A stretch of DNA of 64,000 nucleotides. It comes from Anastrepha obliqua. Taxonomy: Eukaryota > Arthropoda > Insecta > Diptera > Tephritidae. The notes under the pieces were generated by a model. The model had not been told where the DNA came from, made no database searches, and worked only from the letters and a program-made list of their open reading frames with translations. How positions within the stretch are numbered: the stretch's first letter is position 1; each line of letters begins with the position of its first letter. Location: NCBI RefSeq assembly GCF_027943255.1, contig NC_072894.1, forward strand, positions 73,447,601 to 73,511,600, read 5' to 3'. The translations under genes and the position numbers were made by a program. This document shows positions 11,515-21,700 of this stretch, in pieces.

Positions 11515-11730
11515 CACTTAAAAGCTTTCATCAACAGCTTCCATATGATACCCATATTGTACAAACACATCCAAGGGTTCCTTGGCCCACCTTTTCGGCT
11601 ATATCTCGAGACCCTGGTCACTCAGAGATCTAAAAAATACTCTGTATTAAAGCACTCATCAGTAGCTTTGATTTGATACCCATAATGTAAAAACACATCC
11701 TAGGGTTACCTGGGTCCTCGTTTTGGCCTT
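11515..11730. repeat. Diverged tandem repeat in the Helitron 5' half
   Basis: Two diverged copies of one unit of roughly 70 matched bases lie about 127 bp apart. The first (from about 11520) has AAAGCTTTCATCAACAGCTT and GATACCCATATTGTA; the second (from about 11647) has AAAGCACTCATCAGTAGCTT and GATACCCATAATGTA; both then contain AACACATCC and AGGGTT. Such repeats are seen in 5' portions of insect Helitrons; function is unknown. Confidence 0.6.
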
Positions 11731-12088
11731 CGGCAGCGCCACCTGGTGGCGAGTGGAATCAATAAGCATATCATACTAACCTTCACCGTGGAAAAAAAAC
11801 TATATATACCACATTTCATAATAATCCGCCCAGACACACACAACCAAAATGTATTCAATTCTAATGAATGCGATGTGCGGTAAAAAAATACCTGCGGCAA
11901 ATAGCAAAAACACACTCGCTTAACCGACGCACCGCACACACACGCGTTATCGGATTTCAACCAAACTCCACAGAAACCTTTGCCAAAGCAACACCAACAA
12001 TATGTGAAACTTTCATTGTTTTCCTTACACGCGTTGCTGAGATTACCCCGGACAAACGCACACTTTTTTTCAGCTTAATTTTTATATA

Positions 12089-13020
12089 CCTTCTACTCAA
12101 ATATGAACGAGACGTTATCAATAAAACGGTCCGCGGATGACATATGGCAAAAATAAATTTTTTGTTTTTTGGTAGGACTGTTATAAGCTTACATGGCAAA
12201 TTTCAGCGTGATACGTCACATAGTTTGTTTTCTGTGCTACTGTAAACAAGTCAGCTCGAGTGTGTTCTTCGAATTTAACGATGGAAATTCAAGTTGAACA
12301 AAGAATTTGTTTGAAATTTTGTTATTCCAACAAAATTTCGGCTTCAGACGCCTTAAAAATGTTGCAGACAACCTATGGGGACTCTGCTCTATCGCGTGCA
12401 AGTGTTTTCCAGTGGTACAAATCGTTCAAAGAGGGCCGTACATCAACCCAAAAAACCACGCCAAAGTCGCTCAAAAATTAAGGTTATGCTGAGTGATTTT
12501 TTCGATTACGAAGGTATGGTGCACTCGGAGTTCCTTCCGCAAGGCCGATCGGTTAACGCTGAATATTATTTAGACGTTTTAAAGCGTTTGCGCGAGAACA
12601 TTCGTCTTAAAAGGAAGGAATTGTGGGACAACAAGTCATGGTTCTTGCATCACGATAATGCACCAGCTCATACATCACGTCTTGTTCGCGATTATTTGAA
12701 CAAAAATAATGTTAATATCGTTACGCAAGCACCGTATTCGCCTGATATGGCTCCATGTGACTTTTTCCTGTTTCCCAAGCTCAAGTTGCCGCTCCGTGGA
12801 AAACATTTTGAGACAATTGAAGTCATAACAGAGAATTCGAAGAACACACTCGAGCTTGACTTGTTTACAGTAGCACAGAAAACAAACTATGTGACATATC
12901 ACGCTGAAATTTGCCATGTTAGCTTATAACAGTCCTACCAAAAAACAAAAAATTTATTTTTGCCATATGTCATCCGCGGACCGTTTTATTGATAACGTCT
13001 CGTTCATATTTGAGCAGAAG
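12089..13020 (+). mobile_element. Internally deleted DD34D mariner with very long terminal repeats
   Basis: Flanked by TA on each side (12087-12088 and 13021-13022). The inverted arms are about 186 bp: 12089-12274 and 12834-13020, sharing CTCAAATATGAACGAGACG and CGGTCCGCGGATGACATATG. Between them lies a mariner transposase with a large internal deletion. It sits in the TATATA stretch a few bases from the Helitron 5' end, making it the innermost and youngest layer of the nest. Confidence 0.85.
12280..12833 (+). pseudogene. DD34D mariner transposase, central deletion
   Basis: Begins MEIQVEQRICLKFCYSN at 12280 and keeps the helix-turn-helix to SLKN (12481). A frame change at about 12460-12475 and a deletion lead into KIKVMLSDFFDYEGMVHSE. 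Then come HHDNAPAHTSRLV and PYSPDMAPCDFFLFPKLK, with 34 residues between the two Asp. The segment that should carry the first catalytic Asp (the TGDE block) is gone, so no active enzyme can be made. Past about 12834 the frame reads into the right terminal repeat instead of the usual C-terminus. Confidence 0.85.
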
Positions 13021-13028
13021 TATATAGA

Positions 13029-13077
13029 TAATCAGTTTTTTTAAATCATCAGAAAGCTCTTTTCCTTTTGATGCCAT
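13029..13077 (-). pseudogene. Tc1-like transposase, displaced N-terminus
   Basis: Minus strand from the ATG at 13077 reads MASKGKELSDDLKKLI, then meets the Helitron end at 13028. Its continuation is at 10054. Confidence 0.8.
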
Positions 13078-13246
13078 TACTAAAAATGTCGCGAAATTTA
13101 ATACAAAACGTACTTCCCTAAATTTGTATACTCACTTTAATTATTTTCTTTTAGTAGCTTTAACTTTTTTAATCAATACGTAAAAATAAATGTTATGCTA
13201 ACTGAACAATCGTTTGCTGTATACTAACTTTTGTGACATAAATTTC

Positions 13247-13559
13247 GCTGGCAACAAAGGCAATGCAAAGCGTGGATAACGGTACCTAAAATTTACAGCT
13301 AAATTATGGCGCATATGAAAGCTTATCCCAGTACTCAATTACCATGTGTAATATATTTTGATTACACATTAAGGAAAGCGTTAGCGTCAAACAATTCCAT
13401 AAATCAGGCCCCTGTATTTTATTTATGTTACTAATTGTATCTGTTTATTTTTAGGTTCAATTGCGTTTTAATCTCTATGGATCTGGTGCGCTGTCAGCGT
13501 TTCACTCTGAGTCTCCGTCTTTCTGCTACTAAGATTCTGATAAAGGGTGGATAAATTTT
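13247..13559. other. No gene recognised
   Basis: Unassigned DNA between two Tc1-like remnants; it may include the non-coding end of the element that follows. Confidence 0.4.
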
Positions 13560-14420
13560 CTCATCCTGTTTCGGAGACAATTGGTACCTAACAGTGGGCT
13601 CTTTGAATGTTTTAGTAGACAAAAAAGTCAATTAAATCCGAGATTTTCTTTGATGGCAAGTAAGCCGGTTGAAATTAAATTACAGCCTGAACCCCTCATA
13701 GCGGTGGCTTATGGAATGTTTTCTTATTTTTTGTTCAAGAACATTCTATAAATTCTCAATAACATTGTGAACGGGCGATTGCGCTGGCTCTCAAACCACA
13801 TGGGGGCAGTTCCAGGTAAGCCATATTAAGCCATATTTGATGTTAAGCAAATATATGGGTTGTTTTGATAGAGTCGAAATATATACCCGAATACCCCCAG
13901 CAATTTTAAATAAGTTGTTTTATTCATAATTCCTCTACTGATGACAACCTCAAGCCGTAATATGACCTCCACCGTGTTCGCAGTTTTTCGCAGGTTTTTG
14001 GGCTGCACCTCAAAATTAAATTTGCGCAAAACAAACGTTTTTCCATCGCAACCAAAAAAATTAAATTAGCTTTCATCAGCAAAAATTATGTCACTCCAAA
14101 AGATGTCGTCCTCATTAGCTTGGCTTCAACAAGCTGCACTTTGGACTGTATATTTCGCGCACTAATAAATGGTTTGTTTTGAGCTGTTCTTCCATGAAAT
14201 CGCCATTACGGAGAGTTCTTATTATGCTGAACTTCTTTTATCAATGCTGATGCACTTATAGTTGGAACATTCTTAATTATCTTTAATATCCATCTTTCTG
14301 TGGAAATGCTTAAAATCACATTTTCAGTCAATTTTTATGCGCATTACTAGTTTTAAAGAACTCAATTACTAATGCGCGTGGGTCTACAGACGAACGGCGT
14401 CCGCGTACGTAATCATATAG
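13560..14420 (-). pseudogene. Second, more decayed Tc1-like transposase
   Basis: Minus strand near 14000-14100 reads IIFADESKFNFFGCDGK and then RKFNFEVQPKNL, matching the catalytic-Asp block WSxxIFSDESKFxxxxxDG and the WR.P..EL.PKNL that follows. A C-terminal SPDLNPIE-like region is only faintly visible near 13740-13800. The KHGGG block is degraded. Stops and shifts are frequent; boundaries are approximate. Confidence 0.65.
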
Positions 14421-16539
14421 ATAAAGAAGAAAATTCCCTAAAAGGAAAGAAATAATGTCGCGGAAAGGACTGCAGCTAAAATAAAAAAAATATTAAAAAA
14501 TTAATGAAGGTTATATGTTAAACCATACGTTATATAAAATCACAACACTTTCCAGTTCTGCTAAAACTAATTACCGCACTAGTTACAAAATGTAATCGCC
14601 TTAATTAATTTCAGGTTTCTACGCATTGTAAATAGAAAATCCTTAAGAAAAAGTTGCTACAACTATAGCTCCGATCACTTTGATCGCACCCAATTTACCG
14701 AAACACGTTTTCTTAGCTTGGTAATGAGGTTGATTGTACGTTTGTGGCACAACTAACATTCATCGCCAAAGTTGCAATTTTCATGATCACATCAGAAGAA
14801 ACGAATGCAATAACCGCAGTGCTCCATTCCACAGGCAAGCTGGTACATACATTACATATGTGCATATGTATGTGTACATGCAGTTTTTCATTAAAAAAGT
14901 GCACGAGTACATTGGAATTCATTGTTACAGCAATCTCTTTTGTAATGACCTTTTCACAAGCATTGGCATTGCACTTCTTCTTCTTCTTGTCGCCCTTGGT
15001 TTTATTACATGCCCATAGGTCATCAACAATTTCTTAGCAACATCCTATTAAAAGGTTGGAAATTGAGTTAAAAGTGATTATCCGCTTAAATTTGTTGCAA
15101 TTTGCCACTCGTCAAATTTATTGAGTTTAGAAGCAGTCAAATAATCATAAGTATCTCTAATAATTTTTTTAGGTATTTTGTATCATTCATATAATATTTA
15201 TAGACAAAAGATTTTTCTTGTATTAGCCACCATGGAGAAAATCTGTATGTATCTATACCCATACACTTATATATAGTATATATATATGTAGACTAGGGCG
15301 GGCCAACTTTTCTTCTATATTATACCCAGCAGATTCGGGTTCTACATATGATAAGAAAAGAAGGGCACTGGAATATATCTCTAAACTCGTTTTGGAGGGA
15401 ACCAAATTATCAAAGAAACTATCTTCCATTAACACGAAATTTATTTTAAGCTATGTGCTAATGATACTAAATACTATGAATAACATAATAACATATGAAT
15501 GATAAAAATAATTTTTAACACATATTTATACTTGCGTGTTTTTTGGTACGAATAATTTATTTTTGATTTCCATTTTTATGAGACAAAAAGCAATCACAAA
15601 CCTCTGAGTGTAGTTCTGCCATGAAAAAGCTCCTGCACTTGTGGGTTTTTAAACTCTAAGTCTCCAGTGCAAAAATGTACAATATTCCGACAGGGTGATT
15701 AATTTGCAGACACTTTTGTCCACCCAAGAGAGGTGTCCGCTCTAGGGGAGGTTAGCTGATTTCAGAACTTTTTAATTTTTAATTAATTTAATACTATTTC
15801 TTATTTGAATAAAAGATATTGATATTATATCATTCGAACAAAAATTTGTATGTATTTTTTTAAAAGTGCATATTTCATTTATGTGCATAAGTGCATATAC
15901 CTGTAGTATAAAGTACTAACGAAAATAAAAATAAATATTTTATAACATTTCAGTCAATAAGCTACATAAAACTAGATGATTAGATTCATTATGCATATAA
16001 AATCTTAGAAATTGCCGATTGACGTAAGTTTTTTTTCAAAAGGAAAGTGGTACAATTCCCACACATTCATTTTTACCGAATAATTTCTTTATTTGAGACG
16101 ATGTGCTTTTCCAATTTTTAATCTAATGAGGGAAATCGGACTTGTTTCTTTTAAAAATTCATAGAAAAACTCGGAGGTGAAATTATACCAAATTTACTAA
16201 ATTAATTATATTTTATCTGGAAAACTTTATTATGAAAACAAACAATAATGTCCTTTAATAAAAGGTTTGCGTGCGCTCTATATATGTTTTGGTGTCAATT
16301 TTACGAAAAACCAGTGCCCGCGTCTAACACAACCGCAAATTAGTCACCGTTCATAGTCCACAAATACTCAACCCTTTCTACCCCTCTCCTTTTCGTCCTA
16401 TAATTTTTTTTTCTTCCCCTCTTTTCCCCTCTTGCGATGGTATCACAAAGGATGAACCAAACTTCTTTCGTCCAAGTGGAGCCACTCTCTGGGCAACCAT
16501 TTAAACCTAACGTAACCTAACCTAGCTAACCTAAGTGTT
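14421..16539. other. No gene; a SINE scrap and a MITE-like scrap
   Basis: Mostly AT-rich. At 15600-15635 CTGAGTGTAGTTCTGCCATG then AAAAAGCTCCT matches the SINE body. At 15705-15755 CAGACACTTTTGTCCACCCA then GAGAGGTGTCCGCTCTAGGG resembles the repeat end at 16540-16690. Open frames at 14734-15037 show no domain. Confidence 0.45.
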
Positions 16540-16690
16540 CGCGTCTGGCCAAGAGAGTGTCTGCTTAAGAGATAGTAATTTATTCCGAAATTTATATATT
16601 ACATAAAACATGGTAAAAAAAAATGTTCGCCCAAAAGAGAGAGATCGTCAAATAGAGATATCCGTTAGGGGAAGTTTCACTGTATATATT
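16540..16690 (-). repeat. Likely terminal portion of a Tigger/pogo-type MITE
   Basis: Contains AAGAGAGTGTCTGCTTAAGA and later CCGTTAGGGGAAGTTTCACT ending GTA. Inverted, this starts CAGTGAAACTTCCCCTAACG, the general look of Tigger-like ends (CAGT.GAACC...) next to TA. The opposite end was not located, so the call is tentative. Confidence 0.4.
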
Positions 16691-16814
16691 TTTGTATGTA
16701 AGAAATCACTAGACGGCGCTACAATATGCTATTATTTAATATTGTTATAGGAAAAGATACTGCACACACTTTTTTTATACTATATTACTAGGTAAATCAA
16801 ACTAAAAAACTGCG

Positions 16815-17330
16815 ATATATCTTCAAAAACTGATTGATGAGATTTACGCTTATTGTACACAGTGGGGTCTAAACGTAAATCTGTTTCAATCTAAAGTTAT
16901 CAGAGAATGTATAAGAATTCTTGCTGGCGTACGGTAAACGTACGGTAACGTTTCCATTCAATTGTCAATGAATATAAATGTCTTTGGTTAAAAAACTGTC
17001 TGAGCCAAAACTTCCAATAAATGTCACATGGCTGAAATACATAAGCAACCCTTGGATAAATATTACCAAAAAATTTAAAATTTTCTGCCCTGCTGTAGGG
17101 CGTTACTATTTTACGGTGCTCAGATATGGGGTGTTGATAGATATGAGCCATTAGAGCAAATACTTTCTGTACCCATATGGCTTTTATTGTACGTTGCCTT
17201 AGTCTACCGGCAAACGGACTCCCTCGCATCTTGGCTCAAGAAGCAGTAAGGCATTGGGTTAAGAAGTGGACTAAAATATACAATAGTGTAGATATGGATC
17301 CCCCTAAATTTTTGCCCCTAGTCTGTTAAG
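16815..17330 (+). pseudogene. LINE reverse transcriptase thumb/C-terminal fragment
   Basis: Plus-strand pieces read LIDEIYAYCTQWGLNVNLFQ, then NVTWLKYISNPWINITKKFK and, in another frame, CLSLPANGLPRILAQEAV with RHWVKKWTKIYN. These fit the WGL.VN..KTK, connection and LP...L..E..R blocks that follow the palm in Jockey/I-type reverse transcriptases. Several frameshifts and stops mark it as dead. Confidence 0.65.
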
Positions 17331-17433
17331 ATTATCTTGCCCTTATTAATAGATAAATTGATTTTGAAGGAACAAAGACATTAACATATGGTCTTTATCA
17401 ACATCTAGCGCCGCAAAGATCAATTTATTTTAA

Positions 17434-17780
17434 TTAGAGGAGGCTGACGACCAAATGGTGGATAATTACAATTGCGTTAACCTCTTCAAACTGCTGATGA
17501 AATTCACCGCGTGTGATATTTAAACCTGCTATATCCGCAAGTGTAGTAAAAAAGTGAGAACTAAGATGCCTGAATATTTGCCCATCGAGAGCAGGACTGC
17601 TGAGGAAAAAATGCTGAAATGATTCCACCTTATCCTCCAAACAGCTTCTGCAGAAAGGACTTGAAGCAACCACAAGACTCACTTCATGGAAACCTAACGG
17701 AAAATGCCCGGTAAGGATACCCACCAAATTCGAAAGCTGCTGCTATGTTAGGCTTAGAAGTTCTTTCGAGCGCCTGTAAT
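17434..17780 (-). pseudogene. Jockey-type LINE ORF2 C-terminal tail
   Basis: The minus-strand frame reads LVGILTGHFPLGFHEVSL and FCRSCLEDKVESFQHFF, the GxLTGH...H and CxxCx..xExxxHxx.xCPA tail of Jockey ORF2 (here the last Cys is lost). About 97 codons are open. It lies tail-to-tail with the plus-strand fragment at 16.8-17.3 kb, so they are separate insertions. Confidence 0.75.
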
Positions 17781-18580
17781 CTACATGTGGCTATTTGTAA
17801 AGATTTGGCTATTAGTAAATCGTATTTTTAGACAACGAACCTTTAAGTCTATATTATATTAGGCTCGCAATTATTCTGTATTTTTAAGGCTAATATTAGG
17901 TTAGTTTTTTAGCAGTTGTACACTATGGGCACAGTCAGGTACATACGTGATTGTAATGCTGCATGTGGAAACTTTTTCTGAGCTGGAGACGAAACATCAG
18001 ACTAATGAGATAAGAGAATTGTAAAGTATTTTAACTATGAATTAGTAAAAAAATGCCTATATCCGCACATACATATAATACATGCATACATATTTGTATT
18101 ATATGTACTATGTTTTTATTAACAACAAAAAACATTATTAGTATATCTTAAGAGTATCAAAATTATACAGGCATCTAAAATCATTGTACCATAAAACAGA
18201 CAAATATATTAAACTTTTCATCAAGAAAATCAGTAAACTGATCCAGTGTGTGCTATGCACGAGAAATTCCGGAAAATCCAGTGAAAATTAGTAGCAAAAC
18301 AAACCGTACGAAAGTTGTTGAGCCGGCTGGGAAGATGAAACTGATGCGTTAGAAAACCTGCCCACACAACGACGTCATCATAGTAGTTACATATGTACAT
18401 ACATATGTACATATTTATAGATGTATGGCATGCATGTGCAGATGCGCCTTATATATACAGTTACATGTATGTGCATATAAATAGCGATTGCATCGCAGAC
18501 AGCAACTTTATTGCAAGTCTGTCCTTGACTTACGCACATGTTGCACAAAATACTCGCAATACAATTGGATTAATAAACTA
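17781..18580. other. Upstream region of the first cuticle gene
   Basis: No gene seen. Contains TACATATGTACATACATATG repeats at 18390-18415 and similar simple sequence; may include upstream control DNA for the gene starting near 18.6 kb. Confidence 0.35.
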
Positions 18581-18586
18581 TATATT

Positions 18587-18717
18587 ATATAAATATACGT
18601 GACTACATACATATATCGGGGATTTAGAAAAGCGCTAAATAAACACACTAAGTTGATGGTGATAATCCAATCGAAAATTAAAGTGTTTCAACAGAATTTG
18701 CCCATTGAATAATCGCT
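18587..18717 (+). promoter_or_regulatory. Putative core promoter and 5' UTR of the Cpr76Bc-like gene
   Basis: TATAAATA lies at 18588-18595, about 125 bp before the ATG at 18718. Transcription would then start near 18615-18625, giving a 5' UTR of about 100 bases. No clear initiator motif was found; the assignment rests on position and on the exon that follows. Confidence 0.45.
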
Positions 18718-18729
18718 ATGAAATTTGCT
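18718..18729 (+). CDS. Cpr76Bc: Cpr76Bc-like coding exon 1
   Basis: ATGAAATTTGCT followed by the strong donor GTGAGT. Only MKFA is encoded, the usual tiny first coding exon of insect cuticle genes that splits the signal peptide. Phase 0. Confidence 0.78.
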
Positions 18730-21700
18730 GTGAGTGCTTTTGCTTGTATTTGTGGCTTATATCAAATAAATTTTATAATAGAAAGTGAAATTTAGTTGTC
18801 AAAGCAAAAACTTTCTCCACTGAAAGTGAAAGTTCAAACGAGTTATTTAAGTTATTTAAGAAAAGTCGAAGGCAATCGCTTGATATCCTTTTGTATGACA
18901 TATGAAGAGATGTGAAATGTAAAAAGTACTGGATACGCAAAAATGTTGCATTAAATTGAAAATACCTTTTGTGCTATATTGTAATCGTGAAAGTGATCTA
19001 AGCTGACTGCTTGATAGCTGAGTGTATTTGTGTTACTAAATCCAAATGTCGTGGATTCGATCACAAACTCGGAGGCAAGGAATAATATTAACATCACAGA
19101 TAAATTTCGTATCGTATCAATTCTCCAGAAAAAGGGGAATTAGTTCTAAGTGGCAGTGTTATTTTTAAAACTGCTGATTCCCCGCCGACTGGGTACTGAA
19201 GGCGTTCGAGTGCGTGAAAATATTAATAGAAGTATGGGCAACTCTTACATTCTTAGTAACCTCAGTGTGACCTTGCTTGGTAAAGTGGCTTGGCTGGGGT
19301 TACTAGTATCAGAGCAAGGCAAGAGCCAAGAAAACTCAACAAAGTCCAAGATGATAGTTATTCTTTTTCAAACACTACCCATCACTGCTGTGACCAATAT
19401 CGTACAACCGGAACTATTTCGAACGTATTCGAATATAACTCGAAAAGTTATGGAATATTACAATGGAACTTTCAGCGATTACTGAGCTTAGGATCAGCTA
19501 TGAATGCCAAAAATTAGAAAAACATCTGAAGAGACTGTTTTTTGAAAATTTCAAAAAAATTTAAACCCTATTACAAAATTTTCATCGTTGAATAAATCAC
19601 AAAAGAATTAAATTTTTTCAGTTTACTTCTTATTGTACTCAAGCTTACGAATAAACCAATTTAAAAAAAAATTATCACTATATCAATAATATTGTTTTAT
19701 AACAACGTAAAAAATGTAATATAAAAAATTTATATTTGTCCTGGCGGAAATCTTTTAATGACTATATATGTATCTTCTTTGGTTTGATATTTATATTATA
19801 TCCATGCCTCAGCTGGTGCCACTGCTACCAGTTACCATACGTAATTTAAGCTCACTCATGATCCGTCACTCAATATGTTGACAGCAGCTGTTATTGGTTA
19901 TCATTACGCCTGAGTACTTTACGATTTTGGCAATGGGAAAATTAGTTGAACAAAGAGTTTGTCTTACTACGAAGAATCATCAATAAAATCAAAAGGCTAG
20001 TTCTCGAAAATCGTCGTATGAGTCTTAGAGAATTGTTTTAATAAGTCAACATACCTCTTAAGTCCATTCATAATAATATGACAGATATTTTGGACTTAAG
20101 GAGCGTCGGCGCACGGCTAGTTCAAAAAGTACTTAATTGTGTCTAAAAATGACATCTAAAGTAAGTGGCGGAGACATAACTTCCCGAGCCTTTTCTAAAT
20201 TCCGCTTTCTGAATTGAATACAACTGGCGACGCGACTTACGCTTGCGAGTATGACATGCCAAAAACCAGCAGCTTCGAAATGGTGTCTCGAAAATGAGCT
20301 GAAGCCCAAACAAAGAAAATTCGCAAACGGCAGTGAAGGTCATAGCTCAATTAACGTAGCACTGTATGGAGGATTGGGACAAGCTCTGCTATACTCATAG
20401 GTGGACACTACTGTGAGGACGAAAAAAAAATATTGGTGTATAAATTAATCCTTTATGTTTTACTTAATAATTCCATGTACTTTTTATGCAGATGTAAAAC
20501 CTATTGATTCACGTGCGTACACACTTTTTCTTTTCTGTGAATTATTGCAGCAAACGTCAAAATAAATAACACATAATTCAATAAAATTAGAGGACTATTA
20601 TTTAAAACAATCATTTTTGTAAGTAAGAAAATAAGGTTTAATATTTTAATAGCGGAGATAGGGTTAAGACACACACCAATGCGTTAAGCAAGAAAAAGTT
20701 TACATAGACATCTAGAGAAGGTCATTAAGGATTCAATTATAAAGGGTGATTTTTTAAGAGCTATAGGAAAGTTTTTCAAAAAAACATACGTAAAATTCAG
20801 AAAAATGCATGAAATTTTTATTTAAATCGGTAGTACAGTCCACACAATTTAATGTTTGAAGATTATTTCATGCAAATGTTGACCGCGACTGTGCTTCAAA
20901 TGGTCCATCCGCTTAGTCCAATTTTGGCATACTCTTTCCTTTCTTGGCAATGTTTCGGCCGGTATCTCACATATAAATGCTTTAATATTGTCTTCCAATG
21001 CGTTAATTGAAGTAGGCTTGTCTGAATAGACATGAGCTTTAACATAGCCCCACAAAAAATAATCTAAATGCGTTATATCGCACGATCTGGGTGGCCAATT
21101 GACAGGTCCCGAACGTGAAATAAAATGTTCACCGAACTCGCCTCTCAGCAAGTCCATTGTTACGCGTGCTGTGTGGCATGTGGCACCGTTTTGCTGAAAC
21201 CACATATCATGCAAGTCAAGCTCTTGCATTTTGGGCAAAAAAAAAGTTGGATATCATTTCACGGTAGCGCTCACCATTCACAGTTACGTTACGATTTGCA
21301 GCATCTTTGAAGAAGTACGGTCCAATGATACCTCCAGCCCATAAACCCCACCAAACTGTGACCTTTTCTGGATACATTGGTAGCTCTTGCAATTCTTCTG
21401 GCTGATCTTCACTCCAAAATCGACAATTCTGCTTATTTACGTACCCATTGATCTTCGGCCAACTTTCCAAGAGCCCATTCACCAAAAATTCTGCGTTGCG
21501 GTAGGTCGTTCGACTTCAATTCTTGCACCAGCTGTATTTTGAAAGGCTTCACACCTAAATCCTTTCGCAAAATGTTCCACGTTGTTGAGTAACAGAGGCC
21601 CAATTGCTGCGCGCGGCGACGAATCGATAACACAGTCCTGCGAGGGTGAGTTTCTAGAATGGCTGTACTTGTTTCTTGTAGTTTTTTATGCGCTGAAAAC

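Larger units (their letters stand above)
10055..13028 (-). mobile_element. Helitron inserted in the Tc1-like element
   Basis: On the minus strand the element begins TCTATATA at 13028 and ends CTAG at 10055-10058, flanked by A upstream and T downstream, exactly the TC...CTRR structure and A/T target of Helitrons. A GC-rich imperfect hairpin (CCAGCGGAACGGGCGGG) lies about a dozen bases before the 3' end. It carries a decayed helicase 3' half (10246-11290). A mariner of about 930 bp sits near its 5' end, so the Helitron alone is about 2.0 kb. Removing it rejoins the flanking Tc1 frame without loss. Rep is absent, so the copy is non-autonomous. Confidence 0.85.
9046..13246 (-). mobile_element. 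Tc1-like transposon split by nested insertions
   Basis: The outer repeats are near 9048-9075 (CATGTCGCAAAAGTAAGTAT) and, inverted, 13217-13245 (TATACTAACTTTTGTGACAT); they match with a few substitutions. Transposase sequence runs on the minus strand from the N-terminus at 13029-13077 to the C-terminus at 9125, but 10055-13028 is foreign. Without that insertion the element would be about 1.2 kb, normal for Tc1. It sits only some 15 bp from the intact DD41D element. Exact outer ends are uncertain by several bases. Confidence 0.82.

Noticed and set aside
12375..12929. 184-codon frame as an intact gene
   Set aside because: It begins out of frame in the mariner DNA-binding region and ends inside the terminal repeat; the catalytic first Asp is deleted.
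14734..15037. Two overlapping frames of 94-97 codons
   Set aside because: Low-complexity hydrophobic translation of CTTCTTCTT and CATATGTA repeats, no domain.
19150..19485. 111-codon frame in intron 1
   Set aside because: No recognisable domain, no splice or promoter context, and its composition matches neighbouring non-coding DNA.
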